From NCBI GenBank assembly GCA_039819545.1, contig JBCBRS010000001.1:124001-188000 (forward strand): a stretch of 64,000 nucleotides of DNA, read 5' to 3'. Under the pieces are notes generated by a model. That model did not search any database and was not told where the DNA came from. It saw only the letters and a program-made list of their open reading frames with translations. This document shows positions 8,076-16,701 of the stretch, in pieces. Source of the DNA: CALLPQ01 sp039819545 (GTDB lineage: Bacteria; Pseudomonadota; Alphaproteobacteria; Caulobacterales; Parvularculaceae). Both the position numbers and the translations under genes were made by a program. How positions within the stretch are numbered: the stretch's first letter is position 1; each line of letters begins with the position of its first letter.

Positions 8076-9938
8076 TTACTCGGCGTCTTTGGTGCGTGCT
8101 TTTTCGGTGGTGATAAAAGCGTCAATATACTGATCAAGAACGGAAAGTGGCACGGCGCCATTCTCCAATACCGCATCATGGAACCGGCGCAGGTCAAAGT
8201 GATCACCCAACGCCTTGCGGGTTTTGCGTCGTAACGCCTGAATTTTCAACTCACCCATTTTGTAGGCGAGGGCTTGTCCGGGCCATGTGATATAGCGATC
8301 AATCTCCGCCACCACATTATGTTCAGACAGTGCGGTATTGGCGAGCATGAAATCAATCGCTTCCTGACGGGTCCAGCCCTTGGCATGCATGCCAGTGTCT
8401 ACTACCAGGCGGCAGGCACGCCACATCTCGTAGGAGAGACGACCAAAATTCTGGTACGGGTCCGCGTAAAAACCCACATCGAGGCCAAGGCTCTCGGCGT
8501 AAAGACCCCAGCCCTCCACAAAAGCAGTTTGATACGCATACGCCCTAAAGCCGGGTAGATCGAGTTCCTGTGACAAGGCAATCTGGAAGTGGTGGCCGGG
8601 CACAGCCTCGTGCAGGGTCAGCGCCTCCAGTTCAAAAATTGGTCTTTGATCGAGGAGGGAAGTGTTGATTCGGTAGACACCGGCGCGGCTGCCATCACCG
8701 GCGGGGCGCTCGTAATAGGCGGTCGTTGTACCTTCGGCAATGTCAGCAGGTACCGGTTTTACCGTGTAGGGCATCCGCGGCATCTGGCGGAAGAGCTTTG
8801 GCAACTCCCCGTCGATACGTTTTGAAATCGCACTCGTGATCTGTACCAGCTCTTCCGGCGTCTTTGCATAGAATTGTGGGTCGTTGCGCAAAAATACCTG
8901 GAAATCCTTGAAGCTACCCTCAAAATTCACGGTACGGATGATTTTGTCCATCTCCTCGCGAATCCGTTTGACCTCTTTGAGGCCGATAGCGTGAATTTCA
9001 TCGGCAGTTTTGTCCGTGGTGGTAAAGGCTTTGATCTTGCTGGCGTAAAAGGCCTTGCCATCGGGATAGGTTGTTGCGCCGATCGTGTTGCGGCATTTGG
9101 GGGCATACTCATTGTCGTAAAAGTCAGCATACGCCGCGAAAGCCGGGATTGCAGCGGAGGAAATGGCGTCCCGCCCCGCAGTGGTAAGGGCTTTCCAGTC
9201 TTTGGTTGAAATCGCTTCAGGCCGTGTTTCGAATGGGCGCATAAAGACACTGTCTTGGGGCTTTTCAACCACATGATAGCGGATGGCGGCGCTGAGACCC
9301 TTCATAGGCTCACAGGGTTGGGTCCAGCCCTCTTGGGCCCCTGCAGCAAGGACGTCTTCCGCTTCGCCCAGATAGCGCGGCAGATCACGCAAGCGTGCGA
9401 TATAGCTCTGGTAGTCCGCACGCGTAAAAAATGGGAGGCTATCGGGCAGGCCAGCAGCTTGGGTGTGCGGGCCCTCGCGATTGGTGGTGATCAGATATTT
9501 ATTGCCGAACTTGTCGTCGGTTATGGTTTGTTCAAGCTCCAGCCTGAAGAGATCATAATTGACTTTATGTCGTGCACTGAGCGCGGACCTGTCGATGGCG
9601 TCCAGCCGGGTGAGATACCCTTTGGTCTGGGCAACCATGGCATCATAGGTTGCCAGCGCATAGGAGCCGAGCCTGTCATCATAGGCACGGTTGCCAAGGC
9701 TGGTTGCAAAGACGGGGTTGCGTTCAAGGTGCGCCGCCCAATGGTCGTCGAGGAGTGTCTGAAAGACCGTATCAGGATCGCTCGCACGTTGCGCCGCCGG
9801 TTTGGATACGGCTTGCTGTGCGGCAACGGGTAGTGATGGCGTTACCAGGGGCGCCATCGCCAGTGCAAAAAGGATTGCTGTGAGGCTTTTTTTGGCGGGT
9901 GTTTTCGTGGTCCGGGAAAGGGCGCGTGACATAGCCAT
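8076..9938 (-). CDS. DUF885 family exported metallopeptidase-like protein
   Basis: A 620-residue exported protein. From the ATG at 9938, preceded by GGAG at good spacing, a signal peptide follows (SLTAILFALAMAPLVTPSLP, then AAQQA as a likely cleavage region). The body belongs to the DUF885 group, with the signature LTLHEAVPGHHFQ, a zinc-peptidase-like HExxxGHH, and the downstream EGWGLYAESLG motif. Family members resemble M32-like carboxypeptidases but few have been assayed. Longer upstream codons exist but lack a ribosome-binding site. A small membrane-protein gene ends 16 bases upstream, so the two may be co-transcribed. Predicted location is the periplasm; substrate unknown. Confidence 0.88.
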   Translation of the reverse strand: MAMSRALSRTTKTPAKKSLTAILFALAMAPLVTPSLPVAAQQAVSKPAAQRASDPDTVFQTLLDDHWAAHLERNPVFATSLGNRAYDDRLGSYALATYDAMVAQTKGYLTRLDAIDRSALSARHKVNYDLFRLELEQTITDDKFGNKYLITTNREGPHTQAAGLPDSLPFFTRADYQSYIARLRDLPRYLGEAEDVLAAGAQEGWTQPCEPMKGLSAAIRYHVVEKPQDSVFMRPFETRPEAISTKDWKALTTAGRDAISSAAIPAFAAYADFYDNEYAPKCRNTIGATTYPDGKAFYASKIKAFTTTDKTADEIHAIGLKEVKRIREEMDKIIRTVNFEGSFKDFQVFLRNDPQFYAKTPEELVQITSAISKRIDGELPKLFRQMPRMPYTVKPVPADIAEGTTTAYYERPAGDGSRAGVYRINTSLLDQRPIFELEALTLHEAVPGHHFQIALSQELDLPGFRAYAYQTAFVEGWGLYAESLGLDVGFYADPYQNFGRLSYEMWRACRLVVDTGMHAKGWTRQEAIDFMLANTALSEHNVVAEIDRYITWPGQALAYKMGELKIQALRRKTRKALGDHFDLRRFHDAVLENGAVPLSVLDQYIDAFITTEKARTKDAE

Positions 9939-9954
9939 TGTCAAATCTCCGGTC

Positions 9955-10422
9955 TTAAGTGCGGGACCTTTTAGGGGCGGATTGCAGCAACGTAAAAACC
10001 CAGCCGCCCAGACCACCGGCCAGCATTTGCAAAGCAAGGCCCGTAGTACCGCGCGCCCCGGCAATTGGAGAGGCCTGAAACATCGTATACATCGCCGCCA
10101 TGAGCACGGCCATAGCCGCGGCGCCGGCGATCACATAGGCAACAGGCGCCAGCGGTCGAATGAGGCGTTTGAGGATTTCAGCGATGAGAAAGCCGCCAAA
10201 AAGTGCTGCCGCGATGACCACCGGGAAGGATAAGCCAATGTCGCTCCGGCTGGTGAACCCAATAATATCATCTATGACCATGGCCAGATGCTGACGCAGG
10301 GAAATCTCCACACCAATCTGGCGAAGGGCACCCAGAACCTGGTGGGTCTGGAAAATGCTAGCCGAAAGAAAAGTGGTCAGGCTTGCCAGCGCAAATGCAA
10401 CAAGAAAGCGAAGAGCCGCCAT
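9955..10422 (-). CDS. Small four-helix membrane protein, unknown function
   Basis: A 155-residue hydrophobic protein with about four membrane helices: an N-terminal one (LRFLVAFALASLTTFL), one near residue 68, one near residue 95 (VAYVIAGAAAMAVLMAAMY) and one near the C-terminus (ALQMLAGGLGGWVFTLL). It ends in a basic tail (APKRSRT). I do not recognise a named family. It is transcribed just ahead of the DUF885 gene and divergently from the aldose dehydrogenase. The layout and clean coding character support a real gene, but no function can be given. Confidence 0.7.
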   Translation of the reverse strand: MAALRFLVAFALASLTTFLSASIFQTHQVLGALRQIGVEISLRQHLAMVIDDIIGFTSRSDIGLSFPVVIAAALFGGFLIAEILKRLIRPLAPVAYVIAGAAAMAVLMAAMYTMFQASPIAGARGTTGLALQMLAGGLGGWVFTLLQSAPKRSRT

Positions 10423-10567
10423 GGTCTGTAGTCCCCTTTGGAGGCGTTGCGCCCTTTTGTATTAACAACGTTTCCCCCTATCATGGCGTATTGCCCGCGT
10501 GGGCGATAGGGGCAATTGGGCGATGCGCTATTGGGCAACGATGATGAAAGAGAAAGGCGCAAGAGCC

Positions 10568-11764
10568 ATGACACTTCACGAAAACCGTTTCCGCAAAATG
10601 ACTTTGGCTCAAGTGATCCTGATGGCCATGAGCGTTTTCGTTTCAAATGCGCTCTTTGCGCCCGCTGTTATTGCGCAAGCGCACGGTCAGGGTGACACAC
10701 CGGCGCGCGCCATTGAAGCAGAGGCGGAGCCTTTTATTCTCGAAACCCTGGCCGACGGGCTCGATTTTCCCTGGTCGCTTGCTTTTTTGCCGGACGGGGC
10801 GCTGCTGATTACTGAGCGCACGGGCAAGGTCCGGCTGATGGAGGGCGGCGTGTTACGGCCCGAACCCCTCGCCAATACGCCCGGCACCTATACGGGCGGG
10901 CAAGGGGGCTATTTCGATATTGTGCCGGACCCCGCCTTTGAGCAAAATAACCGGGTTTATCTGGCGCTTGCCGTCGGCACACAAGAGCAAAGCAGTACAC
11001 AGATTATCCGTGCACGCCTTGAAAATAACCGTTTCGTGGACGTCAAGCCGCTTTTTACCTCGTCACCGCGCGCCAGCAGCGCCCACTATGGCGGTAAACT
11101 CCTGTTCCTCCCTGATGGTACGCTGACGCTCACCCTTGGCGATGGCTATCAATATCGCGAGCGTGCGCAAGGCCTCGATAACACGTTGGGTAAAATCATC
11201 CGTATCAATACCGATGGCTCAATCCCCGGCGATAACCCGTTCGTGGGCAAGGGTGAGGCGGTTAACCCGGCAATCTATACTTACGGGCACCGCAGTCCTC
11301 AGGGGCTTATCCGAGACGGTCAAACCGGTAGTGTTTATATGCATGAACATGGGCCCCAGGGCGGTGATGAGATCAATATCGTTGAGGCTGGTGCCAATTA
11401 TGGTTGGCCCATCGCCACCTACGGCATCGATTATTCCGGCGCCCGCATTTCGCCATTCCAGGCCTATGAGGGCACGCGTCAGCCGATCAAATACTGGGTC
11501 CCGTCCATCGCGCCATCCGGTTTTGCGATTTATCGCGGGGCGGCTTTTCCTGATTATGACGGTGATCTTTTTGTGGGCGCGCTCGCAGGCCGGGCCTTGC
11601 ACCGCGTTCAACTCAGCGGTGACAAGGTCGTTGGCGAGGACGTTTTGCTGAAAGCCAAGGGCGAGCGTATTCGCGAGGTGCGTGTGGGCCCCGATGGCTT
11701 GATCTATCTGTTAACCGACGGGCCAGCGGGTAAGCTTTGGCGATTAAAACCGCGCGCAGAGTAG
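10568..11764 (+). CDS. PQQ-dependent aldose sugar dehydrogenase (YliI/Asd-like)
   Basis: A soluble periplasmic six-bladed beta-propeller quinoprotein that would oxidise aldose sugars using PQQ and calcium. The start gives a signal peptide (MTLAQVILMAMSVFVSNALF, then a cleavage site near VIAQA). The propeller shows ALLITERTGKVRLME, AHYGGKLLFLPDGTLTLTLG, the catalytic-His region (YTYGHRSPQGL), and EHGPQGGDEINIVEAGANYG, all highly diagnostic. At 398 residues it matches the family. I prefer the ATG at 10568 over upstream codons because of signal-peptide length. It is divergent from the small membrane protein. No PQQ biosynthesis genes lie nearby, so cofactor supply is unknown. Confidence 0.9.
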   Translation: MTLHENRFRKMTLAQVILMAMSVFVSNALFAPAVIAQAHGQGDTPARAIEAEAEPFILETLADGLDFPWSLAFLPDGALLITERTGKVRLMEGGVLRPEPLANTPGTYTGGQGGYFDIVPDPAFEQNNRVYLALAVGTQEQSSTQIIRARLENNRFVDVKPLFTSSPRASSAHYGGKLLFLPDGTLTLTLGDGYQYRERAQGLDNTLGKIIRINTDGSIPGDNPFVGKGEAVNPAIYTYGHRSPQGLIRDGQTGSVYMHEHGPQGGDEINIVEAGANYGWPIATYGIDYSGARISPFQAYEGTRQPIKYWVPSIAPSGFAIYRGAAFPDYDGDLFVGALAGRALHRVQLSGDKVVGEDVLLKAKGERIREVRVGPDGLIYLLTDGPAGKLWRLKPRAE

Positions 11765-12096
11765 GCCATCAGATCTCTTTTTGCGGTTTCGCATCGCAAG
11801 ACGGGGTTGCGCCGGCGCCGCTCTGACACCAGTCCTTTACCCTCTTTGTGTATCCAAACCATGGAGGCGCGTGCTTGATCCGTGCGGAGCGGGGCTCGCT
11901 ATCGTTCGGTGCAAAGGCTCCTGTGCCCGCGGCAAAGCCATACATTTGATGCGCTCTAGCGAATAACTTAATAAAATTGCAGACGTGAAGCTATGAAGAA
12001 TTGAATTCCGCCCACGGGCCCCCATGTGCGTCGGGCAGGAAACCGAACCGCGACACCTTGTCCGGCGTATAGAAAGAGACGTTAAGGGAGCCAACA
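11765..12096. other. Intergenic region upstream of the export operon
   Basis: About 330 bases with no supported gene. It presumably carries the promoter for the ABC/HlyD/TolC operon. The AAGGGAG at 12083-12089 is the ribosome-binding site of the ABC gene. No clear operator palindrome was found. Confidence 0.5.
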
Positions 12097-13863
12097 ATGG
12101 CCAAGACCCGCAAGCGCATTTCGATGAGTGAAATGACAGCAATGCTGCGGATGGTTCTCGGGGACGAGCGCCGGTTTTACGCGCTTGCGATCATCTACGG
12201 GCTTGGCATCTCCCTTCTGTCGCTTGCGACGCCGATTTCGGTGCAGATGCTGATTAATACGGTTGCCAATACCGGCTTGATGGGCCCGCTTATCATGCTG
12301 TCGGTGACGCTATTTTTCCTGCTGTTGATCTCTGGCTTGCTCAATGCGCTTCGTATCCATCTGATGGAAATTTTTGGGCGGCGATTTTACGCGCGCATGG
12401 TCTCGGAAATTACATTGCGGGCGATCTATGCCCAGAATCCGTTTTTTGGCGATGATGGGCGGACGTCCCTGTTCAATCGTTATTTCGATATCGTGATCGT
12501 GCAAAAGACGATGCCCTATCTATTGATTGGCGGCTTTACCCTCATCCTTCAGGCGGCGGTGGGCTTTATTCTCGTGTCGCTTTATCACCCGATGTTCCTA
12601 GCCTTTAATCTCGTAACGCTCACCCTGATCTGGCTGGTCTGGCAGCTATGGGGCCTGAAGGCGATCAATGCGGGTATTGACCTTTCCCATGAAAAACATG
12701 CGGCAGCGGCGTGGCTCCAGGGGCTTGCCGCCTCCAACGGGTTTTACAAATCCGCTGACCATGTGGCCAACGCACTTCAGGCGGCGGACAAAGTCACTGC
12801 GGCCTATGTGAAGCAGCATCGCCAGCATTTTCGCCAGCATTTTTCCCAGACCATCAGCTATCTCGTGATCTATGCGCTCGCCAGTGCGACCCTACTCGGT
12901 CTTGGCGGCTGGTTGGTTATTCAGGCACAGCTTAGCCTTGGCCAATTGGTTGCGGCAGAGCTTGTGCTGTCCGCAGTCTTTTTCGGCGTTTCGCAGCTCA
13001 GCGCTTATCTCATTTACTTTTACGATTTGTGTGCGTCCACAGAAGAACTGTCACTGGTTCTTGGTATTCGCCAGGAAGACCCGATGCCGGGTGAAGCGGT
13101 GCCGTGTACCAATGCTGACCTTGTCTTCCGCTCCGTGGGCGGGGACGCGCGCGGTGAAGCCGCGATGCTGAATTTCGAAATTCCGCGGGGCAGCCGGATC
13201 ATGGCATGCGCGGAAAATCATGGTGTCCAGCGTCTGATCACAAACCTGCTCAAGCGCCATGAAAAACCGAGCGGTGGATATATCTCCCTCGGGGGCGGCG
13301 ATATTTTGGACATGGATGTTTATGCCCTGCGCCAGGGCGTGATGATCATTGACCGGCCGACCATTCTGGAAGGTACAATCCGCAATTATCTGCGGCTGAA
13401 CGCAGAACACTTTAACCCGGAAAAGGCATTGACGGCGCTGAAAACCGTGGGGCTAGAGCGCACCGTTGCGCGGCTTGAAAAAGGGCTTGATACATGCGTT
13501 GCAACCACCGGCTGGCCCCTATCAACACCGGAAACGATGCAGTTAAAACTCGCTGCTGCCATTTTGGCGACCCCGCATATCCTGATCCTTAATCAGCTTT
13601 ACGACCAGGTGCCGGAAACATGTCTGGCTGGTGTTCTCAACTGGTTACGCGAGCAATCTGACGTGTCGCTCATTTACTTTACCAACCGCGAACATGATCT
13701 CGGTTTTGATCAATTTCTGTATGCGGAAAACCACGTGCAAACGATGACTTCTGACTTTGGTGTCTTCCGGTCCATGCTGCGTGCGCGCTCCGCCCTTCAG
13801 CCAAGTATCACCGACCAGTCAGATCAACAGCGTAGTTTGCCGCTTCTCTCATCTGCTTCGTGA
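12097..13863 (+). CDS. ABC-type export protein with a degenerate nucleotide-binding domain
   Basis: A 588-residue half-transporter with the fold of type I secretion or peptide exporters. Residues about 25-330 form a six-helix ABC membrane domain (ALAIIYGLGISLLSLATPIS, then MEIFGRRFYARMVSEI as the coupling region). Residues about 345-560 align with an ABC ATPase, but every motif is altered. Walker A reads ACAENHGVQRL with no GKS/T. The Q-loop reads MIIDRPTILEGTIRNYL without the Gln. The signature is WPLSTPETMQL instead of LSGGQ. Walker B is ILILNQLYD instead of LDE. The switch is YFTNRE instead of a His. The fold is retained, the frame intact, and the gene is coupled to HlyD and TolC partners. 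It is probably a non-hydrolysing subunit, or works with a separate ATPase. Confidence 0.88.
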   Translation: MAKTRKRISMSEMTAMLRMVLGDERRFYALAIIYGLGISLLSLATPISVQMLINTVANTGLMGPLIMLSVTLFFLLLISGLLNALRIHLMEIFGRRFYARMVSEITLRAIYAQNPFFGDDGRTSLFNRYFDIVIVQKTMPYLLIGGFTLILQAAVGFILVSLYHPMFLAFNLVTLTLIWLVWQLWGLKAINAGIDLSHEKHAAAAWLQGLAASNGFYKSADHVANALQAADKVTAAYVKQHRQHFRQHFSQTISYLVIYALASATLLGLGGWLVIQAQLSLGQLVAAELVLSAVFFGVSQLSAYLIYFYDLCASTEELSLVLGIRQEDPMPGEAVPCTNADLVFRSVGGDARGEAAMLNFEIPRGSRIMACAENHGVQRLITNLLKRHEKPSGGYISLGGGDILDMDVYALRQGVMIIDRPTILEGTIRNYLRLNAEHFNPEKALTALKTVGLERTVARLEKGLDTCVATTGWPLSTPETMQLKLAAAILATPHILILNQLYDQVPETCLAGVLNWLREQSDVSLIYFTNREHDLGFDQFLYAENHVQTMTSDFGVFRSMLRARSALQPSITDQSDQQRSLPLLSSAS

Positions 13864-13893
13864 CCGTGTTTTCTCTATTCCAAGGGCCCGCCC

Positions 13894-14937
13894 ATGCCGT
13901 TTCGCGATCAACATCTGCCACATTTTACAACGCTAGCCTCGATCAAAACGCCGAAACTGATCAGCGTCATCGCTTATCTTTTGATTGGCGGGGCAGTGCT
14001 TGCCATCGCATTTCTTGTCTTGGCGCCGTGGGTGCAGACGACCTCCGGCGCGGGGATCGTCACAGCACTCAAACCGGGTGACAGGGTCCAGGACATCAAT
14101 GCGCTTGTTTCCGGGCGCATTGATGAATGGTATGTGCGCGACGGGTCGCGGGTCAAAGCGGGCGATCCTATCGTGCGGATCATGGACAATGATCCCAACC
14201 TCATTGAGCGGCTCAATCAAGAGCGCCAGCAGGTGATCGCAAAGCTCGATGCAGCGAAGACAGCAGAAAAAACGTCGCGTCTGGACCTGACCCGCATGAA
14301 AGACCTTTATGAGAAGGGCTTTGCGGCGCGGCGTGATTTTGAGCAGGCGCAGATCCGGGTAGAGGAATTGCGGTCTCGGACCGCTGAAGCGTCTGCTGAA
14401 CTCAATCGCATCGACGTCAATCTTTCCCGTCAATCGGTACAGGAAGTAAGGGCGCCGCGTGACGGTGTCATCCTGCGGGTCAATGCCGGGGATACGGCAA
14501 CGTTCATTACGGCAGGCGCGCCTATTGCCACATTCGTTCCCGACAATGTGGAGCGGGCGGTTGAGATTTTTGTTGATGGTCGCGATGTGGCACTCGTATC
14601 ACCCGGCGCGCCCGTGCGCCTCCAGTTTGAGGGCTGGCCCGCCGTCCAGTTCAGCGGTTGGCCGTCGGTAGCGATCGGCACGTTCGGGGGCCGCGTCGTT
14701 GCCATTGATCCGTCTGCGGATGCAAGCGGGCGCTTTCGCGTCCTTGTCACCGAAGATACAAGCGATCCGCACCCGTGGCCCGATGAGAGTTTCATCCGTT
14801 ATGGCGCGGCAGCGCGCGGATGGGTCCTCCTTGATGAGGTGTCGGTGGGCTATGAGCTTTGGCGACAGCTGAATAACTTCCCTCCGCAGTTTCCTGCGGG
14901 TACCGGCCCGAACGTGGGGACAGGAACCAGTTCATGA
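13894..14937 (+). CDS. HlyD-family periplasmic adaptor subunit
   Basis: A membrane fusion protein of 347 residues linking the inner-membrane ABC subunit to the TolC-like channel. A single membrane anchor lies at about 25-50 (LLIGGAVLAIAFLVLAPWV). A lipoyl/barrel half follows (DINALVSGRIDEWYVRDGSR). Next is a coiled coil at about 105-180 (rich in Glu, Lys, Arg and Ala, including TSRLDLTRMKDLYEKGFAAR). The second lipoyl half is VRAPRDGVILRVNAGDT. It starts 30 bases after the ABC gene and its last 4 bases overlap the TolC gene, so the three form one operon. The adaptor keeps its conserved features, unlike the ABC partner. Confidence 0.9.
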   Translation: MPFRDQHLPHFTTLASIKTPKLISVIAYLLIGGAVLAIAFLVLAPWVQTTSGAGIVTALKPGDRVQDINALVSGRIDEWYVRDGSRVKAGDPIVRIMDNDPNLIERLNQERQQVIAKLDAAKTAEKTSRLDLTRMKDLYEKGFAARRDFEQAQIRVEELRSRTAEASAELNRIDVNLSRQSVQEVRAPRDGVILRVNAGDTATFITAGAPIATFVPDNVERAVEIFVDGRDVALVSPGAPVRLQFEGWPAVQFSGWPSVAIGTFGGRVVAIDPSADASGRFRVLVTEDTSDPHPWPDESFIRYGAAARGWVLLDEVSVGYELWRQLNNFPPQFPAGTGPNVGTGTSS

Positions 14938-16499
14938 CGTCTCAATCGTTGGCATGCGCGCGTGCGGCCCGTCACCTCCTCCTGCTTGTATTCGCCGGCA
15001 TTTTGCTCTGTGCCGGGATGATCTGTGGGGCGGCCCATGGGGCCAGCCCGGAAGTCGCCCCCCAGAGCGAGACAACCGTTATTCCCACAGCAAGAAATGA
15101 CATCGGGCCAACCCTGATGTTGTCGACGGTGCTTGATCGCTCGGCAACGCATTTTCCGGCTATTCTTGGGGCGCTGGCTAAACGCCGAGCCGCCGAAGGC
15201 ACCCTGCAAGCCTCGCGCGGGGCATTTGATCTCGTCTTTGAGGCGGATGGGTACGACCGGGTCACCGGGTTTTGGACCGGGCAAATCATTACCACCAATG
15301 TCAGCAAACAATTGCGCCCCTTTGGCGCGAAAGTTTATGGCGGGTACAGACGATCAAACGGATTTTTCCCAATTTATGAAGACATCAACTTCACCAATAA
15401 TGGCGGTGAATTCAAAATTGGCGGTCTTTTTTCTCTTCTGCGCGACCGGAATATCGATAGTCGGCGATTTGGTGAACGCGACGCAGCACTTGCCATTGCG
15501 GAACAGGATTTTGAGGTTTTGTTGACCCGCGTGGGGGTTCAGCACAAGGCGCTGTTGGCCTATTGGCGGTGGGTTGCGGCTGGGCATCAGCTTGATGTGT
15601 ATGAGGAGCTTCTGGCGCTTGCTCGCACGCGGCAATCTGGCCTTGACGAACAGGTGCGCCAGGGCGCGCGGGCCGCAATTTTTCTCACCGAAAACCGCCA
15701 AAACCTATTACGCCGCGAACGCTTGACGGCTGACGCGCGGCGGACGCTGGATTTGGCCGCCAATCGGCTTTCCTTTTATCTGCGTGACCAGTCAGGCTAT
15801 CCAATTTTGCCAAGACGCGACCAACTCCCGTCGCGCATCATGTGGCAGGGTTTTCTTGATGAGATTGCCGCTGCCGGGGGCGCGCAAGGGTTACTGGCGG
15901 CGGACGCGATCCCGGCCATCCTGAGCCAGCGTCCGGAATTGAATATCCTGCGGGTCGCGCTCAACCGGGCTGACCTGAAAGTCGCCCTTGGTGAAAATGA
16001 ACTCAAACCGCGCCTTGATCTGTCTGCGGAGGTTTCACGCGATGTGGGCGCAATCGCCGAGGGCGGTGCCTCACGCGACTCGACTGATACCATTATCGGG
16101 TTCCGGTTTTCTGTGCCGCTGGAACGGCGTGAAGCGCGCGGGAAGATCAACCGCGCCAAAGCCGAGCGCGAGGCTCTGCGTCAACAACGTCGCCTGAAAC
16201 AGGATGAGATCGAAATTGAATTACGCGAAATCCTGATCAATCTCACGGTCGCGGGGCAATTGGCGGCGCTGGCTCAGGACGAAGTTGTACAGGCCCGTAC
16301 CATGCAGGAGGCCGAACGCATCCGCTTTCGCAGTGGTGCCAGTGATTTCTTCCTCGTCAACATCCGCGAGGAGGCCGCCGCCGATGCGCAAATTCGCTAT
16401 TTCCTCGCTGCCCTTGAAACCAATATTGCCCGTGCAAATTTTGATGCGGCTACGATCAATCTCGAACGCCTGGGGTTATCGGCAACACCCGTCCGATAA
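14934..16499 (+). CDS. TolC-family outer-membrane channel protein
   Basis: A 521-residue outer-membrane efflux/secretion channel. The N-terminus is a signal peptide (HLLLLVFAGILLCAGMICGA, cleavage near AHGAS). The body shows the internal duplication of TolC proteins: long Ala/Arg/Glu-rich helices with ALNRADLKVALGENELKPRLDLSAEVSRD in the middle and a C-terminal helical pair (EAERIRFRSGASDFFLVNIR), where RxGxxxxxxVxxxE-type spacing is typical. Its start overlaps the HlyD stop (ATGA). A strong hairpin with a T-tract lies about 80 bases after the stop, so this is the end of the operon. The exported substrate is not encoded in the window as far as I can see. Confidence 0.9.
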   Translation: MTSQSLACARAARHLLLLVFAGILLCAGMICGAAHGASPEVAPQSETTVIPTARNDIGPTLMLSTVLDRSATHFPAILGALAKRRAAEGTLQASRGAFDLVFEADGYDRVTGFWTGQIITTNVSKQLRPFGAKVYGGYRRSNGFFPIYEDINFTNNGGEFKIGGLFSLLRDRNIDSRRFGERDAALAIAEQDFEVLLTRVGVQHKALLAYWRWVAAGHQLDVYEELLALARTRQSGLDEQVRQGARAAIFLTENRQNLLRRERLTADARRTLDLAANRLSFYLRDQSGYPILPRRDQLPSRIMWQGFLDEIAAAGGAQGLLAADAIPAILSQRPELNILRVALNRADLKVALGENELKPRLDLSAEVSRDVGAIAEGGASRDSTDTIIGFRFSVPLERREARGKINRAKAEREALRQQRRLKQDEIEIELREILINLTVAGQLAALAQDEVVQARTMQEAERIRFRSGASDFFLVNIREEAAADAQIRYFLAALETNIARANFDAATINLERLGLSATPVR

Positions 16500-16523
16500 G
16501 GGCCGTTTGGTCAGAGCGCTGCT

Positions 16524-16560
16524 GTATTCCCGGGTAAGCGCAGCGGGAATCCGGGATGTA
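16524..16560. repeat. Partial copy of the GC-rich palindromic repeat
   Basis: GTATTCCCGGGTAAGCGCAG and the following bases closely match the middle of the tandem repeat units at 38.6-39.0 kb (GTATTCCCGGGCGAGC). Only part of a unit is present. It lies just upstream of the hairpin and of copy 1 of the MITE-like element. Confidence 0.6.
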
Positions 16561-16580
16561 TTTATACCCTCGCGTTGCTA

Positions 16581-16630
16581 CCTGGACTGCGTTACCTTTT
16601 TGACGAAACAAAAACGCAGTCTAGGTTTTT
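16581..16630 (+). terminator. Strong hairpin with T-tract after the export operon
   Basis: CCTGGACTGCG (16581-16591) pairs with CGCAGTCTAGG (16615-16625) with one mismatch. Inside it TTTTTG (16597-16602) pairs with CAAAAA (16609-16614), leaving a six-base loop and one bulge. TTTTT follows at 16626-16630. This looks like an intrinsic terminator for the ABC-HlyD-TolC operon. Its right half is the start of the MITE-like repeat. Confidence 0.6.
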
Positions 16631-16700
16631 AAGCCCTCGCGCGTTCGAACCCAAGTCGATGGATGGGAACCATCGACGATCACACTTGTTGTGAGCGCGC
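16616..16700 (+). repeat. MITE-like dispersed repeat, copy 1
   Basis: These 85 bases match the element at 39095-39201 (inverted) at about 74 of 85 positions, including an unbroken shared run from TCGCGCGTTCGAACCC through AAGTCGATGGATGGGA. An internal hairpin GTCGATGG/CCATCGAC is perfect in this copy. The right end stops one base before the stop codon of the EAL-like gene. The left terminal repeat is diverged here. Confidence 0.7.
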
Positions 16701-16701
16701 T

